Assembly: GCA_031286085.1 (NCBI GenBank)
Contig: JAITUX010000137.1
Span: 1-14,440, forward strand
DNA: 14,440 bases
Direction of reading: 5' to 3'
From: Candidatus Adiutrix sp.
Lineage (GTDB): Bacteria > Desulfobacterota > Desulfarculia > Adiutricales > Adiutricaceae
This document shows, one piece after another, positions 6,388 to 14,440 of the stretch. The position numbers and the translations under genes were made by a program. The notes below the pieces were generated by a model. The model saw only the letters and a list, made by a program, of their open reading frames with translations, was not told the DNA's origin and ran no database searches. Each line of letters begins with the position of its first letter. Within the stretch, counting starts at the first letter, position 1.

Positions 6388-7697
6388 CGGCGCGGGGTCT
6401 GAAGCCTGTTTTCAGCTCCGGCGAGACGCCGGCCGGCCTGCGCCAGGCCGGCCAGGGCCGCGGCCAGAACGGCGTAAAGAGGGGAAATGAACAGGCCGCC
6501 GGCCTGGAAAACGTGGATGGAGCCGCAGACCACGGCGGCCGGCCAGAGAAGGCCTACGGCCAAGGCCCGGGCGGGGCGGGCGAAGGCGAAAGCCAAGCCG
6601 CTGGTCAGCCCGGAACCCAGGATGAGCAGAAACTGAATGGCCGGGGTTTCGGCCGGCCGGACTATGAAGTGCCGGGCGGCCAGGTTGTCCACGATGGCGG
6701 CGTGAATTTCCCCGGCCGGGCGGACCCGGTTTCCGGGCGTGGCCAGAAGACCTCCCGGGTTATCGGCCGTGACGCTGATGAAGACCAGCCGCCCCTTAAG
6801 CCAAGCCGCCCCGGCCCGGCCGGCCAGGACGTCGGCGGCGCTGAAGTGGGTATAATCGTCGCTGTCCCTGAAAAAAACGGTGAAGCCGCCCTCGCGGTCA
6901 AGGGGAATATCCCAGGGGGCCACGGCCTGGAGGGCTTTGAAACCGTCCGGTCCGGCCGCCAGGACGACCTCGTCCCGGTCCAGGGCCCGCAGCAAGGTTC
7001 TGAGACTTAAGGCCAGGTGGACTTCCCGCCCGGCCCGGACCGTGGTCAGGCCTTCCGATGAAGGATTCCCGCCGCCGGCCCGGGCCACCAACTGCACCCG
7101 GCGGACGACCCCGTCCAGGTCGGGGGCCAGGCCGGTCAGGCCGGTAGGCGCGGCCTTGGCCAGGGCGGTCAGGGGCCAGGCCGCCCCGGTGGCCCTATCC
7201 GCGGCCGGGCCTGAAAAACGGGCGGGCGCGCCCAGCACCACGGGCAGAGGTTCGATGGCCTGGGACAGCAGCCGGTCGTAATCCTGCATGTCGTCCGGCA
7301 AGCCGGTCAAATCAAGTTCCAGTCCGCGCCATTTCCTCAAGCTTTCCGCCACCCGTTCCGGCGAGGTCCGATCCGGTTCGCTGAGATCCAAATCCAGGCC
7401 CACGGCCGCCGCGCCCAAGCCCACCAGGCGCTGGATAAGTTCAGCCAGAAGAAAGCGGGGCCAGGGCCAGGAGCCGTATTCAGCCGTACTGGCCGGGTCG
7501 ATATCCACCAGCACGGCCAGTTTGGACGGGGCGTCTTCGGCCAAGGGCGTCTTCAGGCCCATCCAGGCGTCCTGAATTTTAAGGTCGGCCCGGACCAGCC
7601 AGCCAAGCGGCCAAAGCTGAAGGGCCAGGGTCAGGGCGACGACCCCGGCCAGGGCGGCCAGGGCCGGCAGAAGTGACTTGAGGGCCGGCCGAAGCAT
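6381..7697 (-). CDS. Stand-alone CHASE2-domain membrane protein
   Basis: A 438-residue protein with one N-terminal membrane helix (about 9-29), a large extracytoplasmic CHASE2 sensor domain (about 38-345) and three C-terminal membrane helices (about 353-373, 377-397, 400-420), followed by about 18 cytoplasmic residues. CHASE2 hallmarks are VDIDPAS...GSWPWPR (64-81), GAAAVGLDLDLSEPD (95-109), LKGRLVFISVT (300-310), and the PGNRVRPAGEIHAAIVDNL stretch (321-339). CHASE2 proteins normally continue into an adenylate cyclase, GGDEF, kinase or phosphatase domain; none is present. Immediately beyond the stop lies the convergent lipoprotein gene, so no output domain follows. It starts 4 bases after purN without a clear ribosome site and is probably translated by coupling. 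Either the gene lost its output part or it works through a partner. Confidence 0.85.
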   Translation of the reverse strand: MLRPALKSLLPALAALAGVVALTLALQLWPLGWLVRADLKIQDAWMGLKTPLAEDAPSKLAVLVDIDPASTAEYGSWPWPRFLLAELIQRLVGLGAAAVGLDLDLSEPDRTSPERVAESLRKWRGLELDLTGLPDDMQDYDRLLSQAIEPLPVVLGAPARFSGPAADRATGAAWPLTALAKAAPTGLTGLAPDLDGVVRRVQLVARAGGGNPSSEGLTTVRAGREVHLALSLRTLLRALDRDEVVLAAGPDGFKALQAVAPWDIPLDREGGFTVFFRDSDDYTHFSAADVLAGRAGAAWLKGRLVFISVTADNPGGLLATPGNRVRPAGEIHAAIVDNLAARHFIVRPAETPAIQFLLILGSGLTSGLAFAFARPARALAVGLLWPAAVVCGSIHVFQAGGLFISPLYAVLAAALAGLAQAGRRLAGAENRLQTPRRQ

Positions 7698-7701
7698 CGG
7701 A

Positions 7702-8274
7702 CTACAGGCCGGCTATGGCCAGGGCCAGCAGCCGGTGTTCCTGGGTTAGGATGCGCGCGCCCAGGCTCTCGGCCGTGTCGTCCGGCTCGACCGGCACCGC
7801 GGCTTGGGCGATGATGCGGCCGCCGTCCATGACTTCATTGACGTAATGGACCGTGCAGCCCGCGATCTTGACCCCGTATTCCAGGGCCTGCCTCTGCGCC
7901 TCAAGGCCGGGGAAGGCCGGCAGGAGCGACGGGTGGATGTTGATGATCCGGCCGGGGAAGGCCGAAAGAAGAGTCGGCCCCAAAAGGCGCATGAACCCGG
8001 CCAAGACCACCAGGCCAACCCCGTGCTCTTTCAAAACCCGGACCAGGGCTTCTTCGAATTCCTGGCGCCGGGGAAAATTTTTCCGCTCTATGGTGACGGC
8101 CGGCAGTCCCCGGCCGGACGCCAGCGCCAAGGCCGGGGCCTCGGGGTTGTCGCTTATGGCCACCCGGGCTTCGGCCTTAAGCCGGCCGGCCGCGATCTCC
8201 TCCAGCACGGCGGCCATGTTGCTGCCGCGGCCGCTGACCAGAAAACCGATTTTTTTATCGTCCCTCCCGGACAT
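7702..8274 (-). CDS. purN: Phosphoribosylglycinamide formyltransferase (GART, PurN)
   Basis: Transfers the formyl group of 10-formyltetrahydrofolate to GAR, giving FGAR, the third step of purine synthesis. At 190 residues it is a normal single-domain PurN. GRGSNM (15-20) is the phosphate-binding loop, IINIHPSLLPAFPG (110-123) holds the catalytic Asn112 and His114, and Asp150 in NEVMDGG completes the triad; these match E. coli N106, H108 and D144 with a constant offset of six. A good ribosome site (AAAGGTGG on the minus strand) overlaps the purM stop, and the ATG lies 9 bases after it. It belongs to the same minus-strand run as purM, whose product acts two steps later. Confidence 0.97.
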   Translation of the reverse strand: MSGRDDKKIGFLVSGRGSNMAAVLEEIAAGRLKAEARVAISDNPEAPALALASGRGLPAVTIERKNFPRRQEFEEALVRVLKEHGVGLVVLAGFMRLLGPTLLSAFPGRIINIHPSLLPAFPGLEAQRQALEYGVKIAGCTVHYVNEVMDGGRIIAQAAVPVEPDDTAESLGARILTQEHRLLALAIAGL

Positions 8275-8283
8275 TCGCCACCT

Positions 8284-9360
8284 TTAACCAGTGACCCCTG
8301 GAATTATAACCCCCCGGGGTCCGGCTTCCAGGCGGCCCAGGCGGACGACCTTTTCCCCGGCCGCGGCCAGGGCCTCGGCCGCGGCCTCGGCCGAGGCTTC
8401 GGCCGCCACCAGGGCCAGGCCGACGCCCATGTTGAAGACGCGGAACATCTCGGCCTCGGCCACCCGGCCCCAGGCCTGGATAAGGCGGAAAATGGCCGGC
8501 GCCTCCCAGGCCGCAGGGTCGATCACCATGGTCAGGCCCTCGGGCAGGACCCGGGGCAGATTGTCCTGAAAGCCGCCCCCGGTGATATGGACTAGGGCTT
8601 TGAGGCGGAAACGTTCCAAAAGAGGCAAGACAAGCCGGGGATAAAGGCGGGTCGGCTTGAGCAGTTCCTCGCCCAAGGGGCGGCCCAGTTCTTCTATATA
8701 GTCGTCCACCTTGAATTTCATGTAGTCAAAGCAGATTTTGCGGACCAGGCTGAAGCCGTTGGCGTGGAGGCCGCTGGAAGCCAGGCCCAGCACCAGGTCT
8801 CCGGCGGCCAGGTCCGAAGCGGGCAAAAGCCGGTCCCGCTCGGCCACGCCCACGCAGAAACCGGCCAGGTCGTATTCCCCTTCCGGGTAGAAGCCGGCCA
8901 TTTCCGCCGTTTCGCCGCCGATGAGGGCGCAGCCGGCCTCCCGGCAGGCTACGGCCACTCCGCCCACCACCTCGGCCGCCCTATCCGGATCCAGGCGGCC
9001 CGTGGCCAGGTAGTCCAGAAAAAAGAGGGGTTCGGCCCCTTGGGCCAGCACGTCGTTGGCGCACATGGCCACCAGGTCCCGGCCGATGGTCCCGTGGCAA
9101 TCCATGAGAAAGGCTATTTTAAGCTTGGTGCCCACCCCGTCGGTTCCGGCCACCAGCACCGGGGCCCGGTAGCGTCCGGGCTGGAGGGCGAAGAGGCCGC
9201 CGAAGCCGCCCAGGTCGCCCAGCACCTCGGGGCGGTAAGTGGAGCGGACCGCGGCCCGCATTTTTTCCACGGCCAGATTGCCGGCGTCGATGTCAACGCC
9301 GCTGTCGCGATAGGACCATGACCGGCCGGCCGGCTTGGTTCGCTCGCCGTCTCCCGTCAT
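8284..9360 (-). CDS. purM: Phosphoribosylformylglycinamidine cyclo-ligase (AIR synthetase, PurM)
   Basis: ATP-dependent closure of FGAM to aminoimidazole ribonucleotide, the step after PurLQS. The 358 residues are slightly longer than usual because of an N-terminal extension of about 15 residues before the family start [13 protein letters not shown]. Diagnostic segments are [10 protein letters not shown] (72-81), [17 protein letters not shown] (95-111), [19 protein letters not shown] (148-158), [26 protein letters not shown] and [10 protein letters not shown]. No Shine-Dalgarno sequence is clear before the ATG, and no alternative ATG exists in frame near the core, so coupling to the MCP gene ending 9 bases upstream is likely. 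The Ala/Glu repeat near the C-terminus ([13 protein letters not shown]) is a normal helix. Confidence 0.97.
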   Translation of the reverse strand: MTGDGERTKPAGRSWSYRDSGVDIDAGNLAVEKMRAAVRSTYRPEVLGDLGGFGGLFALQPGRYRAPVLVAGTDGVGTKLKIAFLMDCHGTIGRDLVAMCANDVLAQGAEPLFFLDYLATGRLDPDRAAEVVGGVAVACREAGCALIGGETAEMAGFYPEGEYDLAGFCVGVAERDRLLPASDLAAGDLVLGLASSGLHANGFSLVRKICFDYMKFKVDDYIEELGRPLGEELLKPTRLYPRLVLPLLERFRLKALVHITGGGFQDNLPRVLPEGLTMVIDPAAWEAPAIFRLIQAWGRVAEAEMFRVFNMGVGLALVAAEASAEAAAEALAAAGEKVVRLGRLEAGPRGVIIPGVTG

Positions 9361-9369
9361 TTTCGCGGG

Positions 9370-11250
9370 CTAAGACAACAGCTTGGCCGACGGGCCGGCG
9401 GCCCGGTCGGCGTTGGCGGCTTCGGAAGAACTTGAATCTACCCCATATACCAATTTATGCAGATCCTCCTTGGAGGCCATGATGCTTTCCGCCTCCTCCT
9501 CGATGGCTATGGAGCTTATCTTGACTTTTTCCGCGGTTTCGGCGTTCTGCTGGATGGAGGTGTCGATTTGTTGAATCGTCTCGCTGACCTCATGGAGACT
9601 CTGGTTTTGCTCGTGGATGGCGGTGGTGATTCTGCCTATCAGTTGGCCGATATTCTGGGCGCTGGTTTCTATCTGATGGATCATTTCGTCCAGGCGCTGG
9701 CTTATTTTGCCGCCCCGCTGCACCCGGGACACTGTTTCGTGGATGAGGGAAGTGGTTTCGTGGGCCGCCTGGGCCGACCGCTGGGCCAGGTTACGGACCT
9801 CGTCCGCCACCACGGCGAAACCCCGCCCGGCTTCGCCGGCCCGGGCCGCCTCGACCGCCGCGTTTAGAGTCAGGAGGTTGGTCTGGAAGGCGATTTCCTC
9901 GATCGTCTTGATGATGAGGCCGATTTTCCCGGAGGAATCCTCGATTTCCGACATGGCGCGGGTCATGTCGGAAACCGCGCCGGTGCTTTCCTCTATCTGC
10001 TTGACCACCAGGGTGGTTTCATCGTTGGTGCGCTGGATGTCGTCCGAGTTTTGCTTGGACATCGAGGTGACCTGGTTCAGGGAGGACGACGTCGCGTTCA
10101 GGCTGGACGCCTGCTGGGCGGACATGGTGGAGAGCTGCTCGCTGGCGCGGTGTATGGTCGTCGCTTCGCCGCTCAACTGGGTTATGGTTTCTCCCAGAAT
10201 CGAGGTGGTTTTTTCAATCGGCGAATATATAGACCTGACCAGCCACACCAAGGCGCCGGCGCCGAGCGCCACCAGGAGGATCATGGATATGGCGATCACG
10301 CGGAAATCCCGGTTGACTTCCCCCTTTACCGTGTCGGCGGTGTGCTGGATGCCCTGGCCGCCGGTGCTGGCCAATTCGGCCGCCTCGGCCAGGAGGGCGT
10401 TGAACACGGCCACCCGGTCGGCGCCGAGCTTGGCCTTTCTGGCCTCAAGCTGGGACATGGCCACTATGGAATCCCGGATGGCCTTGGCGCTGTCGGAGAT
10501 CGCCTGGGCGAAGGCCAGGTTTTTCTCCTGCCGCGTGTCCATCAGGAGAGCGCCGGCCACGGAGACCACCTGGCCGGCTTCTTCCGCCAGTTGGCCGATG
10601 GCTTTGCTATCGCCGGCCACGATGGCGACCCACATTTTCGCCGCCAGCCTGGTGCCGGCGTCTTCCACCTCGTTAAGCGCGATGATGCGCTGGTGCCGCC
10701 GGATGAGCTGATCGGCCGTTGCGCGGGAGAAAGAGGAGGCGTAGGCGGAGGTCTCCTTGGCCATGTCGTCTTCAAAGTTTTTCGCCAGACGCGCTTTCGC
10801 CTCCAACAGGGCGGTGAGCGCGGCGGCGTCCTTCTGGCGCGCGGCGGCTATCTTTTGAGCCTCCTCGTGAATGGCGACGCACAGTTCGTCATACTGGCGG
10901 AGGTTGGGGGCGATCTTGGAGAGGAAGCCGTTCAGCTTCACCAGCCTGGTTTGCCGGCCGTTCAGTTCCTGCAGCCGGCCTAAAAGACTTTTCGCGGTTT
11001 GCATGTGCTCCATGCCGGAATTGTAGTGGCTGGGGTCCAGGGAAACGAAGTAAACCCGCATGAAGTAGCCGACCATGGCTATTTCGCTGCGCAACTCGCC
11101 GGCCAGTATTATTTCCGGCGTGTATTCGTCGGCCATGCCGTCAATCTTTCCCTTGAGGGACAGCACGGCTCGCCCGCTGAGCAGCCCCTGTATGACGGCC
11201 AGGACGATGAGCAGAAAAAAGCCGAAATACATTTTTCGTGACAGTTTCAT
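9370..11250 (-). CDS. Methyl-accepting chemotaxis protein, helical sensor, no HAMP seen
   Basis: A 626-residue chemoreceptor. TM1 is at about 8-28, and an all-helical extracytoplasmic region of about 290 residues resembles the helical bimodular (HBM) class. TM2 is at 318-338. The signalling hairpin has the conserved tip [41 protein letters not shown] with GEAGRG at 472-477. After TM2 the sequence goes directly ([14 protein letters not shown]) into the methylation/bundle helix without a recognisable HAMP module. From TM2 to the tip is about 125 residues, roughly the length of a signalling arm alone. The tail is Ser/Ala-rich with no NWETF-type tether for CheR. GGAG (11258-11261) lies 7 bases before the ATG. 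It would pass ligand signals to CheA/CheW. Its position between purL and purM is unexpected, and its codon choice looks less GC-extreme than its neighbours. Confidence 0.92.
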   Translation of the reverse strand: MKLSRKMYFGFFLLIVLAVIQGLLSGRAVLSLKGKIDGMADEYTPEIILAGELRSEIAMVGYFMRVYFVSLDPSHYNSGMEHMQTAKSLLGRLQELNGRQTRLVKLNGFLSKIAPNLRQYDELCVAIHEEAQKIAAARQKDAAALTALLEAKARLAKNFEDDMAKETSAYASSFSRATADQLIRRHQRIIALNEVEDAGTRLAAKMWVAIVAGDSKAIGQLAEEAGQVVSVAGALLMDTRQEKNLAFAQAISDSAKAIRDSIVAMSQLEARKAKLGADRVAVFNALLAEAAELASTGGQGIQHTADTVKGEVNRDFRVIAISMILLVALGAGALVWLVRSIYSPIEKTTSILGETITQLSGEATTIHRASEQLSTMSAQQASSLNATSSSLNQVTSMSKQNSDDIQRTNDETTLVVKQIEESTGAVSDMTRAMSEIEDSSGKIGLIIKTIEEIAFQTNLLTLNAAVEAARAGEAGRGFAVVADEVRNLAQRSAQAAHETTSLIHETVSRVQRGGKISQRLDEMIHQIETSAQNIGQLIGRITTAIHEQNQSLHEVSETIQQIDTSIQQNAETAEKVKISSIAIEEEAESIMASKEDLHKLVYGVDSSSSEAANADRAAGPSAKLLS

Positions 11251-11274
11251 AATTCTTCTCCATCTTACGGCATG

Positions 11275-11303
11275 TGCATATATTTTAGCTCTAAACGGGT
11301 CAA
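11275..11303 (-). promoter_or_regulatory. Candidate promoter for the MCP gene
   Basis: On the minus strand, TTGACC (11303-11298), five of six matches to the -35 consensus, is followed after 17 bases by TATGCA (11280-11275), a poor -10. They lie in the 72-base purL-MCP gap, the only sizeable and AT-rich gap in the minus-strand run. This would allow the MCP and the genes after it to be transcribed apart from purSQL. The -10 is weak. Confidence 0.3.
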
Positions 11304-11322
11304 AGGTCCAGCTTGCCCGGTT

Positions 11323-13557
11323 TTAAACGGCCCGCGGCTCCACGGTCAGGGCCGCCTTTTCGGCCAGGCTGTTCTCATGCAGCCGGGCCATTTCCGCCAG
11401 GGGGACGGCCAGAAGGGCTCCGCCGGCCTGGAGGCGGAAAACCGCCCCCCCCGTCCGGCCCAGCCTGGCCAGGGGCAGCCCGAAGTCCCGGGCCAGGCCG
11501 GCCAGTTCCTCGGCCTGGGCGGCCCGGGCCGAAAGGACCGCCCGGGACTGGCTCTCCCCGAACAGGGTCGCGGCCGGGCTGAGCCCGAAGTCGAATTCCA
11601 GTTCGACCCCCAGCCGGCCGGCCAGGGCCGATTCGGCCAGGGCCACGGCCAGGCCGCCTTCGGCGCAGTCGTGGGCGGAACGTAAAAGCCGCCGCCGGGC
11701 CGCTTCAACCAGGAAATCGTTGAGCCGCCTGGCCGCGCCCAGGTCCAGGGCCGGCACTTCGCCCTCGTCGCGGCCGGTCAGGAGGTGGTGGACCTCGCTG
11801 GCCCCAAGTTCCTCCCGGGTTTCGCCCACCAGGAGGACCAGGTCGCCGGGGGCCTTGAAATCCGCCGTCACCCGGTCGGCCAGGTCGTCCAAAAGGCCGA
11901 TCATGCCTATGGTGGGGGTGGGGAAGATGGCCCGGCCGTTGTATTCGTTGTAAAAACTTACGTTGCCCCCGGTCACCGGGGTGTCCAGGGCTAGGGCGGC
12001 TTCGGCCAGCCCGTCGGTGGCCTCTACGAATTGCCAGTATATCTCAGGGTTTTCAGGGTTGCCGAAATTGAGGCAGTTGGTCAGGGCCAGGGGCCGGGCG
12101 CCGGTCACGGCCAAGTTGCGGGCCGCCTCGGCCACGGCTATGGCGCCGCCCAGGCGGGGGTTGAGATAGACGTAACGGCTGTTGCAGTCGCAGGTCAGGG
12201 CCAGGCCCCGGGGGGCGGCGGGCAGGCGCAGCACCGCCGCGTCGCCGCCTGGGCGGATGACGGTATTGAGGCCCACCAGGTGGTCGTATTGTTCATAGAC
12301 CCAGCGCCGGGAGGACAGGTTGGGCGAGGCCAGGAGGCGCTTGAGCAGCCCGCCCCAGTCGCCGTAATTCATAACGGCCTGGAAATCGGCCTTTTTCCGG
12401 GCCTTGAAATATTCCGGCTCCCGGACGGGGCGAAGGTTGACCGGGGCCCGGTCGGTCAAAAGGTCGGCCGGAACCTGGGCCAGGGTCTCCCGGCCCCGGC
12501 GGACGGTGAAAAAGCCGTCGCCCGTGACTTCGCCTATGGCCGCGGCGGCCAGGTCCCACTTGTCGAAGATTTTCCGTATTTCCGGAACCTTGTCCGGCTC
12601 GACCACCAGCAGCATCCGCTCCTGGGATTCGGAGAGCATTATTTCCCAGGGGGCCAGACCGTCTTCCCGCAGGGGGACTTTGGCGACGTCAATATAAAGG
12701 CCGTTGCCGGCCCGGCCGGCCATTTCCGCGCCCGAGGAGGTCAGGCCGGCCGCGCCCAGGTCCTGCAGGCCGACCACCAGGTTCCGGTCCAGGATTTCCA
12801 GGGTGGCTTCCAAAAGGAGTTTTTCCATGAAGGGGTCGCCCACCTGGACCTGGGGCCGCTTGTCCGGGTCGGCGTCGCTGAGTTCCTCGGAGGCGAAACT
12901 GGCCCCCTTGATGCCGTCGCGGCCCGTCCGGGCTCCGACCACCATGACCACGTTGCCGACGCCGGCGGCCGCGCCCCGGAAAATCCTGTCCGTTTTCACC
13001 AGGCCCACGCACATGGCCCCCACCAAGGGGTTTTCTTGGTAGGAGGGGTGGAAGTAAACCTCGCCGGCCACGGTGGGTATGCCCAGGCAGTTGCCGTAGC
13101 CGGCGATGCCGGCCACCACTCCGTTCAGCAGGCGGCGGGTGCGGTTGTTGTCCGGACTCCCGAAGCGCAGGCTGTCGAGGGAGGCGACGGGCCGGGCGCC
13201 CATGGCGAAAATGTCGCGGATTATGCCGCCGATGCCGGTGGCCGCGCCCTGGTAGGGTTCAATGGCCGAAGGGTGGTTATGGCTCTCTATTTTGAAGGCC
13301 GCGCCCCAGCCGCCGCCTAAGTCCACTATCCCGGCGTTTTCCCCCGGCCCCTGGATAACCTGGGGCCCGGCGGTGGGGAACTTACGCAACTGGGCCTTGG
13401 AATTTTTGTAGCTGCAATGCTCGGACCACATGACCCCGAAGAGGGCCAGTTCCTCGTAATTGGGCTCCCGTTCCATCAGGCGCGCGATGAGGCGGTATTC
13501 TTCCTCGGTCAGGCCGTGTTCGCGCCAGGGAGCGCCGCCGTCGGCCCGGGCGTTCAT
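11323..13557 (-). CDS. purL: FGAM synthase subunit II (PurL, small type)
   Basis: Catalytic synthetase subunit of phosphoribosylformylglycinamidine synthase; it uses ATP and ammonia delivered from PurQ. At 744 residues it is the small type that works with separate PurQ and PurS, unlike the long fused PurL of gammaproteobacteria. Motifs include [10 protein letters not shown] (45-54), [18 protein letters not shown] (91-108), the [10 protein letters not shown] segment, [16 protein letters not shown], the [11 protein letters not shown] segment, GGNVSFYNE and [16 protein letters not shown] in the second half; the duplicated PurM-like fold is apparent. Its ATG overlaps the purQ stop as ATGA, with GGAG 8 bases upstream. 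It is followed by the MCP gene rather than directly by another pur gene. Confidence 0.97.
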   Translation of the reverse strand: MNARADGGAPWREHGLTEEEYRLIARLMEREPNYEELALFGVMWSEHCSYKNSKAQLRKFPTAGPQVIQGPGENAGIVDLGGGWGAAFKIESHNHPSAIEPYQGAATGIGGIIRDIFAMGARPVASLDSLRFGSPDNNRTRRLLNGVVAGIAGYGNCLGIPTVAGEVYFHPSYQENPLVGAMCVGLVKTDRIFRGAAAGVGNVVMVVGARTGRDGIKGASFASEELSDADPDKRPQVQVGDPFMEKLLLEATLEILDRNLVVGLQDLGAAGLTSSGAEMAGRAGNGLYIDVAKVPLREDGLAPWEIMLSESQERMLLVVEPDKVPEIRKIFDKWDLAAAAIGEVTGDGFFTVRRGRETLAQVPADLLTDRAPVNLRPVREPEYFKARKKADFQAVMNYGDWGGLLKRLLASPNLSSRRWVYEQYDHLVGLNTVIRPGGDAAVLRLPAAPRGLALTCDCNSRYVYLNPRLGGAIAVAEAARNLAVTGARPLALTNCLNFGNPENPEIYWQFVEATDGLAEAALALDTPVTGGNVSFYNEYNGRAIFPTPTIGMIGLLDDLADRVTADFKAPGDLVLLVGETREELGASEVHHLLTGRDEGEVPALDLGAARRLNDFLVEAARRRLLRSAHDCAEGGLAVALAESALAGRLGVELEFDFGLSPAATLFGESQSRAVLSARAAQAEELAGLARDFGLPLARLGRTGGAVFRLQAGGALLAVPLAEMARLHENSLAEKAALTVEPRAV

Positions 13558-14261
13558 GACCAGGCTCCGGCCAGGGACTGGAAGACGGAGAGGAAAAGGG
13601 GCCGGCCGTCTTCGCCGCCCAGGAGGGCCTCCGAGAGACGCTCGGGATGGGGCATGAGCCCCAGGACGTTGCCGGCCTCGTTGATTATGCCGGCGATCTC
13701 GTCCAGGGAGCCGTTGGGCCCCCCGCCTTCCGGGGTCAGGCCGTCGGGGCCGGCATAGCGGAAGATTACGCGGTCCCCGTCCTGAAGGGCCTTAAGACCC
13801 CGGGGGTCTATGGTATAGCCGCCCTCGCCGTGGGCGATGGGCAGGCGGAGCACCGCCCCCGGCCCGTAGCCGCGGGTGAAGTCGGTGCGGTTGTTTTCCA
13901 CCCGCAGGTGGACGTCCCGGCAGATGAACAACAGGTCGCGGTTGCGACGCAGGGCTCCGGGGAGCAGGCCGGCCTCGGTGAGAATTTGAAAACCGTTGCA
14001 GATGCCCATGACGCGGCTGCCCCGGACGGCCAGGCGCCGGACCTCGGACATGACCGGGCTGAAGCGGGCTATGGCCCCGCAGCGCAGGTAATCGCCAAAG
14101 GAAAAGCCGCCGGGCAGCATGATGAAGTCGTAATCGGGCAGGGCGGACTCCTTGTGCCAGACCAAATCCGCGGCTTCGCCCGTCACGGCCTCCCAGGCCC
14201 GGGCGCAGTCGCGGTCGCAGTTGGAGCCGGGGAAGACCACCACGGCGGCTTTGGGGCTCAT
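13554..14261 (-). CDS. purQ: FGAM synthase glutaminase subunit (PurQ)
   Basis: Class I glutamine amidotransferase that hydrolyses glutamine and feeds ammonia to PurL. The 235-residue protein contains FPGSNCDRD (10-18), [13 protein letters not shown] (50-62), the nucleophile Cys88 in GICNGFQIL, and His205 and Glu207 in MPHPER, which complete the Cys-His-Glu triad. Length and motifs are typical of free-standing PurQ. It starts in an ATGA overlap with purS, with GGAG 9 bases before the ATG, and ends in an ATGA overlap with purL. The three subunits would thus be made together. Confidence 0.97.
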   Translation of the reverse strand: MSPKAAVVVFPGSNCDRDCARAWEAVTGEAADLVWHKESALPDYDFIMLPGGFSFGDYLRCGAIARFSPVMSEVRRLAVRGSRVMGICNGFQILTEAGLLPGALRRNRDLLFICRDVHLRVENNRTDFTRGYGPGAVLRLPIAHGEGGYTIDPRGLKALQDGDRVIFRYAGPDGLTPEGGGPNGSLDEIAGIINEAGNVLGLMPHPERLSEALLGGEDGRPLFLSVFQSLAGAWS

Positions 14262-14440
14262 GCCGCCGGCTCCACAGTAACGCTTACGGTTTCCAGCACG
14301 GGGTTGGCCAGGAACTGGTCGGCCCAGGCCGCGCCCAGGGTTTCGCCGCTCCCGGCGCTGTCTCCCTCCACCTCCAGTTCTATCAGCTTGCCGATGCGCA
14401 CCGAGCCGAGACCGGTATGGCCGTGGGACCTGAGAGCCCT
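14258..14440 (-). CDS. purS: FGAM synthase small subunit PurS (C-terminal 60 residues, cut by window edge)
   Basis: On the minus strand an open frame enters from the right edge and ends in TGA at 14260-14258. The visible residues include ALRSHGHTGLGSVRIGKLIE and end [17 protein letters not shown]. They match the small PurS subunit, whose family shows a conserved G-(V/L)-x-x-VR-(V/I)-GK-x-IE-(L/F) strand and a (L)LANP-(V/L)-(I/L)-E C-terminal motif. PurS is about 80-90 residues, so roughly 20-30 residues are missing beyond the window. PurS holds the PurL-PurQ complex together and helps ammonia transfer. The stop overlaps the purQ start as ATGA. Confidence 0.93.
   Translation of the reverse strand, partial: RALRSHGHTGLGSVRIGKLIELEVEGDSAGSGETLGAAWADQFLANPVLETVSVTVEPAA

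Noticed and set aside
8330..8420. Dense repeats of GGCC/GCCGGC-type words, seen throughout the window
   Set aside because: They follow from heavy use of GCC, GGC, CTG and CGG codons (here an Ala/Glu-rich helix of PurM); no repeat period or array independent of coding was seen.
10051..10983. 310-residue plus-strand open frame opposite the MCP gene
   Set aside because: The sense strand encodes an unmistakable chemoreceptor; the antisense frame has no motif.
12031..13320. 429-residue plus-strand open frame opposite purL
   Set aside because: It is antisense to a clear purL with Gly/Val/Gln-rich shadow composition and no recognisable domain.

Overview
The window is a GC-rich bacterial chromosomal segment with tightly packed genes. 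Several features fit a deltaproteobacterial (Desulfobacterota-type) anaerobe: the hisS-aspS pair, a cysteine-rich HisRS, the three-part PurS/PurQ/PurL FGAM synthase, and a homocitrate/Re-citrate-synthase-like enzyme fused to a Cache-type domain. The lineage is inferred from gene content and style; no rRNA or other marker is present.

Left part, plus strand. The window opens inside a gene of unknown function (3-257) whose visible end is a charged coiled coil with an acidic tail. A perfect 50-bp palindrome (282-331) follows, probably a bidirectional terminator, then a sigma70-like promoter (345-373). Next is a compact transcription unit: hisS (436-1674), aspS (1694-3493), a free-standing GyrI-like effector-binding protein (3490-3972) and a DRE-TIM acyltransferase with a C-terminal PDC/Cache-like domain (3972-5822). 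The last three genes overlap at stop/start codons (ATGA, TAATG), so they are probably translationally coupled. A small lipoprotein (5908-6387) follows.

Right part, minus strand, transcribed from the right edge leftwards: purS (cut by the window edge), purQ, purL, a methyl-accepting chemotaxis protein, purM, purN and a stand-alone CHASE2 membrane protein. purS-purQ-purL overlap by ATGA. PurS, PurQ and PurL together make FGAM synthase, PurM closes the imidazole ring to give AIR, and PurN supplies FGAR. The genes therefore encode consecutive early steps of de novo purine synthesis. The unusual point is that two sensory-type genes lie in this run: an MCP between purL and purM, and a CHASE2 protein directly after purN. 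The two opposing gene runs meet tail to tail with a 7-bp overlap (6381-6387) and no visible terminator.

No rRNA, tRNA, CRISPR array, transposase gene or phage gene was seen, and no gene-free stretch exceeds 300 bases. The most interesting items are the Cache-fused acyltransferase beside a GyrI-like protein, the HAMP-less MCP inside the purine run, the CHASE2 protein without an output domain, and the perfect palindrome before hisS.
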